Shown: positions 49,044 to 59,941 of the stretch, piece by piece | How the letters are laid out: every line of letters starts with the position of its first letter | Position numbering within the stretch: position 1 is the first letter of the stretch | Assembly: GCA_951799445.1 (NCBI GenBank) | Contig: OX637287.1 | Coordinates: 53,039,724-53,103,723 of the forward strand | DNA from: Pseudisothecium myosuroides | Lineage: Eukaryota; Streptophyta; Bryopsida; Hypnales; Lembophyllaceae | Reading direction: 5' to 3' | DNA length: 64,000 nt | Translations under genes and position numbers: made by a program | The notes under the pieces: generated by a model | The model's input: the letters and a program-made list of their open reading frames with translations, nothing else | Database searches by the model: none | Told to the model about the DNA's origin: nothing

Positions 49044-49813
49044 GATTCCGGGCGAGAAAGCTCTTGTTAGGCTAGGCGGATAGGGAAGGAGTCCTTAGTC
49101 GCGCTAGAACTCCTGAATAGAAAATCCGGTTGAGTGTCCGATCTCCCGTGAGGTCTCGCTGCCCTAATTGGTAAACGGGAGAACTTTAGTTGATGTTGGA
49201 ACGGACGAGTTCACTTGTAACCACCTAACTTTGCACGGAGGGAATTTGGCATCAAGGTCGTTGTAGTATGAGAGGATCGTACGGGGGGTCTTTGTGTGAC
49301 TTGCAAACCGGATTTTCTATTCAAACCGGATCCGAGCTAGTGTAGGAAGTAGTGGATTAGAGAAGTGGGTCTTCAGCCACTATAAGTCACGGAAGGAGTG
49401 GCGGGCCTGCCACTCTCAAAAGCAAGCGGCGAACCCTTTGATGGTGAAACAGAGGCAAAACTAAACCAGAGTAGAGTGCGAGTACGTGTGCGAGGACCGG
49501 ATCGGATCGGTCCAGAGGAGTTCCAGGATCTGAAGCTGAAGGATCCTGAGTTGTGGAAGTTTTACAAGACCGAATAGCTTGACAGGCCGGAAGAGATAGA
49601 GAGAGGTCTGGTCGTTGTTTTCGGTGTGTTGTTGTTTCCGGTTTTAGATCTAGGACCGGAAAGTAGAAATTGGAGACTGACAGAAGCTTAAGTTAGGAAC
49701 AGAGCTAGACACTTCACAGAATCTCGTGGGTTCGATCATTAGAGTCATTTTGTTATGCTTTAGAGTGGTTTTGGGGAGTATAACAGGGAATTCACTTACT
49801 TTGTGCTGCGATA
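49044..49813 (+). mobile_element. Element D, 5' LTR, second part
   Basis: Matches the reverse complement of 56464-57245 in D' and ends CTGCGATA at 49813. About nine bases of LTR D next to the former E insertion were lost with the deletion. It contains the TCGTTGTAGTA motif (49258-49268) and a TATAAG box (49381-49386). Confidence 0.88.
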
Positions 49814-49823
49814 TGCAAAAATC

Positions 49824-49841
49824 TGGCGCCGCTACCGGGGA
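49824..49841 (+). promoter_or_regulatory. Primer-binding site of element D
   Basis: TGGCGCCGCTACCGGGGA, ten bases after the LTR. Same tRNA-Asp type as E, with one further mismatch. Confidence 0.85.
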
Positions 49842-49955
49842 TTCTAAAGCTGTCAGTGTTTATTCCTAGTAGCGAAGTCAGTAGTTGTTTTATTTTCTGT
49901 CTTGTCTTTTCCGGATTGAGTTTCGGTTTTTGACGAGAATCCGGATTTTGCATTC

Positions 49956-51559
49956 ATGAGAAGAAATACAGGAAGTGAAAGAAGGTCTGAACGATTGAAG
50001 AAGAATCAAAGAGAATCGTCTGGACCTGGTTTTAGTGATCCGGATAACTCTGATCCGGGTGACCAACCGATCTTTGTACCTGCGCCTGGAGAGCAGATCG
50101 AAAGTCCGATATCGGGAAATACTCCGTCAACTTCTGAACGAGGATCGGATCCGGAAGGGGAAGAACCGGATTCGGAAGAAGAAGAAGAAGAAGTCATGAC
50201 CCAGTTAAGGTACAAACGTTACAAAGGCGACGGTAGCCAAGATGCAGATGAATGGCTGTGCGAGGTTGAATCGACTGCGCTTGCCAACCAAGAGAATGAG
50301 GCGGCCCAGCGAAGAATCTTCCAAGGATTGCTGAAAGGGGAAGCTCTCAAATGGTACCAAGATGTTCCGGATCTGATCCGGAATAACTGGGATCAGCTGA
50401 GAACGGACTTTCTACAAGCTTTCCGGGAAGTTGGTGGAGAAGCCAGAGCTTTGGGCCGGCTGAGCACATTGACGATGAAATCGTCCGAATCCGTACGGAA
50501 GTACGGGCAGAGAGTGAAAGCCCTCATGCAGAAGTTAACCACTGAGATTGCTCCGAGTTTGCAGGTGGAGTGGTACGTGGCCGGATTACCCGAGTCAATG
50601 GGATTCCTGATCCGACAAACGCGCCCAAGAACGCTCAGAGAGGCCATGGATGCTGCAACCAATTACGAGAATTCAGCGCAGTCACTCCGGAAGTCCCTAA
50701 AACGAAGCAAAGAGCAAGCCAGAGGGAAGGGCAAGAAAAGCGACCGGAAATCGAAGCATCGAAAGAAGGTCTCAGACTCGGAAAGTACTTCTGAGTCGAC
50801 CGGATCGGAAATTTCCGATCCGAGTTCATCCAGTTTGGATGCGGAATGGAGTATTTCACCTCCCCGACGTTTTTCAAGAAGGGGCAGAGTTGAAAGATCG
50901 TTGTGAAAATGAAGGCAGAGGAGACGGATTCTAAGAAGGCAATCAAGAAACTCCAAGACACTTTGGAGGCGATCAAGGTCAACATCGCAGAGAACCGGAG
51001 ACCAAGACGGATTGTCCCGACTTCCCGATCCAATGTCTCGTGCGGAAGGTGTGGCGAACCGGGTCATTACCCGAGCGAGTGCCAAAGAACCAACCCAAAG
51101 CACGTTCACTTCGTGTATCCTGAAGAAGAAGAGGTATACTACACCATGGCACCTGAGGAAGAAGAGGAAGTTTATCAGATTCAGCCGACTTATGGAAGAG
51201 GGAAAGGGATTGCTGTTCCAATCCGTTCCAACATGCTGAACCGGAATTTCCTACCCGGTCCTAGTCAAGGCGTCATGATGCAGCCATCGATGCGAGCATA
51301 TCCGGATAGACAAGTGGTGATTTGTTATGGCTGTGGAGAACCGGGACACTATTCCAGTAACTGTCCTAACAAGGGAGTAGCACAAGGTGCGCCACGGATC
51401 CTTCCATGCCAGAATTGCCAGGAGTATGGACATCCGGAGGATCAATGTCCAAAACCAGTACAGCCGCGACCAGTTTACAAGCAAGTCCAGATTCTTCCTA
51501 GAGAGCAGACCGCACTCAACTACGGTCACTCTGCTAGAACGGAGAATCCGGAGAAATGA
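49956..51559 (+). pseudogene. gag: Gag of element D, frameshifted
   Basis: ATG 49956 opens 316 codons with an acidic N-terminus and a capsid domain (DADEWLCEVE, IFQGLLKGEALKWYQDV, YGQRVKALMQKLT). The frame is lost near 50860-50900. The remainder (about 50903-51559) is in another frame and carries the Lys-rich linker and three CCHC knuckles (CGRCGEPGHYPSEC, CYGCGEPGHYSSNC, CQNCQEYGHPEDQC). The E gag reads straight through the same place, so this is a small indel rather than a programmed shift. It ends at TGA 51557-51559, again in frame with pol. Confidence 0.85.
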
Positions 51560-54500
51560 CGGTGCGAGGTGGAGCTGCTAGGAGGAGCGGAGAGCGTGGT
51601 CAATCGAGTATTGACCCGCAGTTCCACCATGAACCAATCCGGTCGTACCATTAAGAGTAGTAAGAAGAAGTCGAGAAGGAAACCAGAATCGAGTAGCGAT
51701 TCGGATCGTCCTTCTCCAAAGCCTAGACCGGAACCAGAGTTAGTTCACTCTGAGGAAGGGGTAGGCAGTAACCGGATTCCGATAGATATCAGCGCAGAGA
51801 TCCGATCGGAAATCTCTGGACCGGATATATTACGGAATCGGAAGAAGGTTAGTTTTAGTGACACACTAGTGATCATTAATCCGGATGTAAATACGCATGA
51901 GTATAACATCATCCAGGATATAAAGGATCAAAAGGCGAATGTCACAATCGGACAGCTCCTGCATGACAACGTAATGTACCAGAAGCTGATCCGAGACGCC
52001 TGGACCTGGAAACGGAAGAAGAAGGTGAAGCTGCCAGCGGTTGCAGTTAACTTTTCTCAACCGGAAGATTCCGGAGCTCCAGAGGTCACTGTGGAGATAG
52101 AAGGATGTGCGATTCCCAAGGTTCCGGTCGATGGCGGATTGGGAGTGAACCTGATGTTGGAGGATACAGCATTTGACTTGGGATTCACCACCTTCGAAGC
52201 CACGGAACAAGTCCTCAGAATGGCGGATCAGTCACGAGTAAATCCGGTCGGAAAACTTTCACAAATTCCAACCTGGATTGGAGGAAAAGACTACCTGTTG
52301 AATTACGTTATTATACGTGTTCATAAAGGTAGACCTTTTCCGATGTTACTCGGTAGACCCTGGTTATATTTCGCTCGAGTACTTGTGGATTGGGGAGCCA
52401 AGGAACTGGTGGTAGGGAAACCTTCCAACCGGATTTCCTGGACCACTGAGAAGCATTTAGGAGAGACAAGTGATTTGGATGGATACACGACGGACTGGTT
52501 GAAACTGGAAGATTCCGCCACCAGTTATTTCGTGGATCCGTTCAAGCACCAATCCGAGACGAACTATGGATTTTCCGATGCTGTGTTAGAGCATCATCCG
52601 GAAGAAATCCAAAAACCAGTGGTAGAAGATCGATCTCTGGGAGAGTCGAGTGTTCCGCTCACAGCCGAGTGGATCGCTCAACAGATCAGGACTGGAAATC
52701 TACCAGTTAGTCAGAGTGAAACAAGAGAATCCGGTTGGGGAAATTTAGCTTCCTTTCCTGAGGAAGTTTACGAGGAAAAAATCAAACCGGTTGTTTCACC
52801 CACTGAGTATGAGAAGGAGAGTATTGAACCCAACAGGAGTTTTTACCTCAGTAAACTCTTGAAGGATACGGAGAAATCCGGTTATACTAAACTTCTGAAA
52901 GAGTATCTCGACATTTTTGCTTTGGAGCCATCCGATCTGAAGGGCATTCCCCCTCATTTAGGAGAACACCGCATCGACCTGACCGAAGGATCTGTTCCGG
53001 TTCGACAGCGACAGTACCGGCTCAACCCCAAGTATTCGTTGATGGTGAAGGAGGAAATCGATTGGTTGCTGAAAGCAGGATTCATTTATCCGGTCCACAA
53101 CTCTGAATGGGTTTCTCCTATTGTGGTGGTTCCAAAGAAAGTTGGAGCAGATGGGAAAGTCAAGATCCGGGTTTGTCAAGATTTCCGGAAACTGAACGCA
53201 GCCACGAAGAAGGATTACTTCCCTCTTCCGTTCACCGATCTTATTTTGGACCACGTTGTTGGCCAGGATTGTTACAGTTTCTTAAACGGATTTTCCGGTT
53301 ATAACCAGGTGTTCATCCGGTGGTGCGATCAGCTGAAGACCACATTCACAACGGAATGGGGGACTTATGCTTTCACCCGGATGTCGTTCGGCCTATGTAA
53401 TGCACCCGGAACGTTTCAGCGACTGATGATGGATATTTTCAAGGATTTTCTGCGACATTTCCTTGAGGTGTTCATAGACGACTTTGCGGTTTTCAGTGAC
53501 CGGGAAAGTCATCTCGAGTGTTTGAGGAAGACATTCCAAAAATGTCGAGAAACCGGTTTGAAGCTACATCCGGGCAAGTGTTTTTCGGAATGGGATCCAG
53601 AATTTTACTTGGTCATGTAGTAAGCAAGACCGGATTGCAGGCTGATCTGGAGAAAGTGAGAGTGATGCTCACTTTGCTACTTCCAACCTGTGTTAAAGAA
53701 ATCCGGGGATTTCTTGGATGTGTAGGATACTACCGGCGGTTCATTGACGGATATGCCAAGAGGGCTATTCCGCTCACGGAACTTTTGAAGAAAGATACGG
53801 AATTTGTCTGAACGGAAGAGAGACAACAGGCTTTCGAAGATTTGAAGACCTAGTTGGCTAAAGCTCCGATCCTTTCCGTTCCGGATTGGACCAAAGAGTT
53901 CCATGTTACTCTCGATGCATCTGATTGGTGTCTGGGTTCGATTCTCTGGCAGTTCGACTCAGAAAGGCGTGAGAATCCGATTTACTATGCGAGTAGACAG
54001 ATGAGTTTGGCTAAACGGAATTACACGACTACAGAACGAGAGGCGTTAGCAGTGGTGTATTCCTGTAAGAAGTTCCGACACTATCTACTCGGATACAAGG
54101 TAATTTTTCACACAGATCATGATTCTTTAAAATACCTTGTCAACAAACCGGATTTGTCAGGCCGGATTGCTAGATGGATTTTGCTTTTACAAGAGTTTGA
54201 CTACGAAGTTGTAGTGAAACCGGGAAAAGCAAATGTAAATGCGGATTACTTGTCGAGACAGAGAGGACAAAAATCCGTAGCGGATATTTCCGCTCAGTTT
54301 TCGGACGAGTTCCCGGATACTGTGGAAGATCCAATTTTTGTAGAAAACCAGGATCCTCCTTTGGCAGAGGTCTTTCACCTCAATAACGAAACTATTTCAG
54401 AATATCAAGATATCATAGATTACCTCGTAAAATCTAGATACCCGGAACAGATGAGTGTAGAGGAAAAAGAAATTTTCCAAAGAAAAGTAGCTCCTTATAC

Positions 54501-55671
54501 CCTGATTAGAGGAGTCCTTTTCAAGTTAGGAACGGATGATATTCTCAGGCAATGTCTAGAACCTGCGGAACGGAAGAAAGTGATTCAAGCACTTCATGCC
54601 GGAAATTCAGGAGGACATTTTGCCTTTGTTAATACAGTGAACCGGATCCGATCAACCGGATATTGGTGGCCGTATTTACACAGAGATGTTAGGAATTTCG
54701 TTAGGAGTTGTGATCAGTGTCAGCGGACAGGAGCACCATCCTTCCGAAACCACTAGCCGCTGACTCCTATCATTCCCCTAGCACCTTTTGAAAAATGGGG
54801 GATAGATTTTATAGGACCTATTTTTTCGGTCAGTACATGGAAAAAGAGGTACATTATTCTAGCCACGGATTACGCGACCAAATGGATAGAGGCCAAGGCA
54901 ACACGGAAGAACAATGCGGAAACTTCAGCAAACTTTCTATTTGAAGAAATCCTCATGCGTTTTGGACACCCATTGGAGTTGGTCAGCGACCGGGGAACCC
55001 ATTTCCTCAATGATGTCATCGTCGACCTAACCAACAAGTATCTTATCAAGCACCGGAAGACGACTCCCTACAACCCGAAAGCGAACGGATTAACGGAGCG
55101 AGCGAACGGAATAGTTGGTAAGATCTTGAACAAGATGGTTTCTGCTCACAAGACGGATTGGGATCGGAAACTACCTTCAGCAGTTCACGGATACAACACC
55201 ACAGAGAAGACCACAACCGGAAAAACTCCGTACTTTTTGGTTTTCGGTCAGGAAGCAGTCCATGGAGTGGAGTTGGAGGTGGAAATATTTCGAGTCATGG
55301 CAGCTCGAAGTGCAGTATAAAGGATGGATACTCTTCCAAGACTTCTCGCCATTGAAGAACTGGAAGAAATCTGGAATGCAGCCCTGGAAAGAACCCTGGG
55401 AGTGCAGAACAAGCGCAAGGAAGATTACGATCGGAAAATTCCAGTGGATCACGGAATCCGAGAAGGAGGTCTAGTTCTTCTCTATGACAACCGTCATAAA
55501 GACTTTCCAGGTAAGTTACATACTCGCTGAATGGGACCTTTCCGAGTCAATCAAGTTTTCCAGAACGGATCTCTGCAACTCCAGAATCTGCAAGGACAGT
55601 GGCTGGATACTCGTGTGAATGGATCGAGAGTGAAGAAGTATACCAAAGCTTCTTTGTCAGATAAGGATTGA
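51560..55671 (+). pseudogene. pol: Pol of element D: protease, RT, RNase H, integrase (decayed)
   Basis: Order PR-RT-RH-IN, typical of Ty3/gypsy. The protease has VDGG at 52127-52138 (a DGG variant of D-S/T-G). In the RT, motif A reads FLNGFSGYNQ, with the catalytic Asp changed to Asn (AAC 53285-53287), while motif C has FIDD (53471-53482). A frameshift lies near 53600. RNase H is at about 53880-54270, with TLDASD, TEREAL and TDHDSL. The integrase HHCC zinc region is at 54590-54735 and the core at 54780-55300, with IDFIGP, SDRGTHF and LTERANG. In-frame stops: TGA 53809, TAG 53851, TAG 54754, TAA 55318 and TGA 55528 (approximate starts). The frame ends at TGA 55669-55671. It is inactive. Confidence 0.9.
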
Positions 55672-55697
55672 TAGTGTTCGCGAGGACGCTCATAGAT

Positions 55698-55707
55698 GAG
55701 GAAGGGG
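55698..55707 (+). promoter_or_regulatory. Polypurine tract of element D
   Basis: GAGGAAGGGG, three bases before the 3' LTR start at 55711; primer for plus-strand synthesis. Confidence 0.85.
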
Positions 55708-55710
55708 TAA

Positions 55711-56463
55711 TGTCGTAGTGTGAATTTTTGGTTTTTGGTAAGTTATCTAAATCTTGGAATGGAAACCGTGATCTGGCATCCGGATTCGAGCAAGAGGTAA
55801 CGGAAAACCGGAAATTAGCTACGGAACAGAATAGGTGACAATCCGGATTCGATCTGAATCTAAACCGGATTAGAGTTGGAGCGGATCTGAGTTGGAACGG
55901 ATTGGGTCAGGAACGGATTTGGTCATGATGACAGATCAGACTATAAATAGGCTGACCAATCCAGTTGCCACTCTTTTTCAAACTTCGTTTGCGGAAATCG
56001 CTCTCCAGCTTGTACTTAGCTTTCTTCCCAGCGCTTTGCTTTCTTGGTGTGTGAGTTTGTGTGTGCGTGTTAGTGTGTTAGAGTGCGCAGCGCTTTAGTG
56101 TGTGTTGCAGGTTTAGAGGTATTCCGGTTGCGATCGGAAGAGCAAAGGTGAGAAACGGGACGTGCGGCTAGGAGAGAGAGAGGTAGCCTCAGTGAGAATC
56201 CAGTTAGCACAGCTTGTGTCCATGCCTCAGCTCCGCAAGAGTAGAGCAAGACCGTCCAGTTCCTCCGCAGTAGAAGTTAAACTCCGGAAGGTGTGTCCGA
56301 TTATTCCAGCAGAAGAGAAGGAAAAGGACAACCTCATAGAGGATCTTGCCAGGATGGGTTGCGGAGGACTGATAGATAAACCCTGGGGGTTTAGAGAAGA
56401 ATGGATGATTCGAGAGCTGTTGGAAAAACTCTCGAATCAGTTCGATAAGACCATCCGCGGAAT
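55711..56463 (+). mobile_element. Element D, 3' LTR, first part
   Basis: Starts TGTCGTAG. Against the 5' LTR I count roughly ten differences in the first 250 bases, so the element is not newly inserted. The LTR gene starts at ATG 56222 and is cut after 80 codons by solo LTR D' at 56464. Confidence 0.9.
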
Positions 56464-59400
56464 TATCGCAGCACAGAGTAAGTGAATTCCCTGTTATACT
56501 CCCAAAAACCACTCTAAAGCATAACAAAATGACTCTAAAGATCGAACCCACGAGATTCTGTGAAGTGTCTAGCTCTATTCCCAACTTAAGCTCCTGTCAG
56601 TCTCCAATTTCTACTTTCCGGTCCTAGATCTAAAACCGGAAACAACAACACACCGAAAACAACGACCAGACCTCTCTCTATCTCTTCCGGCCTGTCAAGC
56701 TATTCGGTCCTGTAAAACTTCCACAACCCAGGATCCTTCAACTTCAGATCCTGAAACTCCTTTGGACTGATCCGATTCGGTCCTCTCACAAGTACTCTCA
56801 CTCCACTCCGGTTTAGTTTTGCCTCAGTTTCACCATCAGAGGGTTCGCCGCTTGCTTTTGAGAGTGGCAGGCCCGCCACTCCTTCCGTGACTTATAGTGG
56901 CTGAAGACCCACTTCTCTAATCCACTACTTCCTACACTAGCGCGGATTCGGTTTGATCTCTCACAGCCACCCGGACAGCGATCCGGTTTGCAGGTCACAC
57001 AAAGACCCCCCCGTACGATCCTCTCCTACTACAACGACCTTGATGCCAAGTTCCCTCTGTGCAAAATTAGGTGGTTACAAGTGAACTCGTCCGTTCCAAC
57101 ATCAACTAAAGTTCTCCCGTTTACCAACTAGGGCAGCGAGACCTCACGGGAGATCGGACACTCAACCGGATTTCCTATCCAAGAGTTCTAGCGCGACTAA
57201 GGACTCTTTCCCTATCCGCCTAGCCTAACAACGGTTTTCTCGCCCGGAATCGTGAACTGTAGAGATGCTGAGGAACTGAAATCCACTCCCAACACTTAGA
57301 ATACCCACTCACATGCACATAAGAGCAAAACAAACACACTAAGGGGAGAAATCTCTCTAGAACCTGCATGCATCTTCCTAACTCCTCACCAAAACAACCC
57401 TACCACGCGCGAGAGAGACGTACAACAAGAAGGCAATAGAAAACACACAAAAACTCAAGAAAAAAGACTCCCAGTCTCCTTCGCAGAGACTGACTAATAT
57501 ACATTTTTAAAACTCAAAGTCAACAAAAAGGGCCCCAGAAAGTCCGCGTGGAACTTTTGGTCCATGCCAAGCCGGCCAGACCGGAAAACATCCGATCCAA
57601 ACCAGACACACCGGATCAAATCCGATCCGGTCCTAACTAACAAATATTTACAAAACTAATTTCTATCTATCCTAACACAACCGGATCTACTCCTTGATCC
57701 GTTCCTTCGTCCATAACCTGGTCCACGCCTTGGTCCACGCTCTGATCTTGATCCGCACCATGATCCGGGGTCAAATCCATACTTTGATCTTATCCCTGGT
57801 TCAGTGTGGGACTCCTGGGCGTTTCCGTTCCAAGCTGTTCGAAGACGTCCGTCAGATTCCGGTTCCGCTCCCCGGTTTCACGATCTGGGAGATCCGGTGA
57901 CGAATCTAAGTTGATGGTGTTCGCGAGCTTCCTCCCACTCTTCTTTGACTGGGGAGTCCGATCCTTTCCTTCCGTCTGAATGCCTACGTTCGGAAAAGAC
58001 CCGGGCATCGAAAGATCGGAAAGATGGAACGACCGTGACAACGTCACTCCGTTCAGCTTTCGACTGCTCTTCTCCATCCGATTTGTTGCTTCTCGCGCCT
58101 CCACCATCACCAATTCCACCTTCTCGGAGTAGTCCGTCAAGATCCGGACCAACCTGGTTCCGGATATCTTCTTGTTCTTGAGTACTCCCTCGTCAAACAG
58201 CTTTGACTTGGTGACGGCCTCTCCAGTTGCCCCAAAAGTGGCCTTCACATCCTCAGCTACTTTCCGGGTAGCCTCCGCCATCTCCCGAGTGGTGGCCATG
58301 TCCTCCTTGAGGAGTAAAAGTTCTATTTTCAACGACTCATTCTCCTCTTAAAGTCGTCGATTCTCCGCTTCTTGTTTCCGGATCTCATCCGGGCTGCAGA
58401 TGTACTCTGCAACCACTCCCGCGAGGTTGCTATCCGCTGGTGCTCCCACCAGCTCACTGATCTGGTTCAGAACCAGCTTCTTCACCGCTCAGTCTGCTCG
58501 CACATCGCTCAAGATGTTGATCAGCTGGTTGAACGGATCCGTTGGATCCGATCCGGAAGGATCCGGTCCTTCAAAAACCGGTCTCTTCCCAGGGTTGGAT
58601 GTCTCACCCGGAGGGGTTGGGGTTCCTCTCCGGTGAGGAGGCGTCGTCTTCTGCCGCTTGTTTTGCGGTCGGTGTTGCTCCTCCTCTTCTTCTTCTTCAT
58701 CGGAACCGGATACTTCCTCCTGCTCTTCCTCCGATTCCAATTCCCCATACTTCAGGAGTGTCTTCTGAGTCTTCCACTCCTTCTCCTCCGTATCCGTGAG
58801 GAGCTGGTTATGTTTGTAAAGATGGAAGATGTAGGGACTCAGCGGTGTCGGCCTACTTCCTCCGATCTTTGGAACCAGACGGCTGACCAGATCGGAAAAG
58901 ATCCTGGCCCAGTCGACTTTCCGTTCCCCGCTCAGGGCTCCGAAAATCAGGTTCCCGATGGCAATTGTCACCCTCGGCGGCTTCTCCAGGTGGATGATCG
59001 GAACCAGGAACTGCAAAAGATTTCGATGCCGGTCATCCAAACAATCCGCGACCGCATGCCCACCCTTCGAGTCCACGTTGCTCCGGAACTTCCCCCGAGT
59101 GTATCCTTCCTTCGAGGTGGCCATCCCTCGACCTCCTGACCAGAAGTCATATACGGACCTCCACATCTCTTCCGTCCAACTGCCCGGAATTTAGCAGATG
59201 GTCTTATCGAACTGATTCAAGAGTTTTCCCAACAGCTCTCGAATCATCCGTTCCTCTCTAAACCCCCAGGGTTTATCTATCAGTCCTCCGCAACCCATCT
59301 TGGCAAGATCCTCTATGAGGTTGTCCTTTTCCTTCTCTTCTGCTGGAATAATCGGACACACCTTCCGGAGTTTAACTTCTACTGCGGAGGAACTGGACGG

Positions 59401-59941
59401 TCCTGCTCTACTCTTGCGGAGCTGAGGCATGGACACAAGCTGTGCTAACCGGATTCTCACTGAGGCTACCTTTCTCTCTCCTAGCCGCACGTCCCGTTTC
59501 TCACCTTCGCTCTTCCGATCGCAACCGGAATACCTCTAAACCTGCAACACACACTAAAGCGCTGCGCACTCTAATACACTAAAACGCACACACAAACTCA
59601 CACAACAAGAAAGCAAAGCGCTGGGAGGAAAGCTAAGTACAAGCTGGAGAGCGATTTCCGCAAACGAAGTTTGAAAAAGAGTGGCAACTGGATTGGTCAG
59701 CCTATTTATAGTTTGATCTGTCATCATGACCAAATCCGTTCCTGACCCAATCCGTTCCAACTCAGATCCGCTCCAACTCTAATCCGGTTTAGATTCAGAT
59801 CGAATCCGGATTGTCACCTATTCCGTTCCGTAGTTAATTTCCGGTTTTCCGTTACCTCTTGCTCGAATCCGGATCCCAGATCACGGTTTCCATTCCAAGA
59901 TTTAGATAACTTATCAAAAACCAAAAATTCACACTGCGACA
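56464..59941 (-). mobile_element. Solo LTR D', same family as D, inserted into D's 3' LTR
   Basis: On the minus strand TGTCGCAG...CTGCGATA, 3478 bp, flanked by GGAAT at 56459-56463 and 59942-59946. It supplies the complete LTR length and target-free sequence that define D's split LTRs. It contains a decayed LTR gene. Confidence 0.95.
57790..59430 (-). pseudogene. LTR-encoded protein, D family, D' copy with three stops
   Basis: The same 547-codon frame as 40646-42286, with matching codon offsets at the landmarks I checked. Codon 80 is TAA (59191-59193; GGA in D), codon 314 is TGA (58489-58491; Trp TGG in D) and codon 361 is TAA (58348-58350; Gln CAG in D). The terminal stop is TAA where D has TAG. 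Confidence 0.8.

Noticed and set aside
49258..49285. AGTATGAGAGGATC resembles the sarcin-ricin loop of large-subunit rRNA
   Set aside because: Only D-family LTRs show it. The aligned position in A, B, C and E keeps only TCGTTGTAGTA, and no other rRNA sequence is nearby.
51569..53620. Functional autonomous gypsy polyprotein
   Set aside because: A frameshift, several stops and loss of a catalytic RT Asp rule out activity of this copy.
58372..59139. Open frame of 255 codons on the plus strand
   Set aside because: It is the antisense shadow of the D' LTR gene; its Leu/Ser-rich composition comes from the acidic linker on the other strand.
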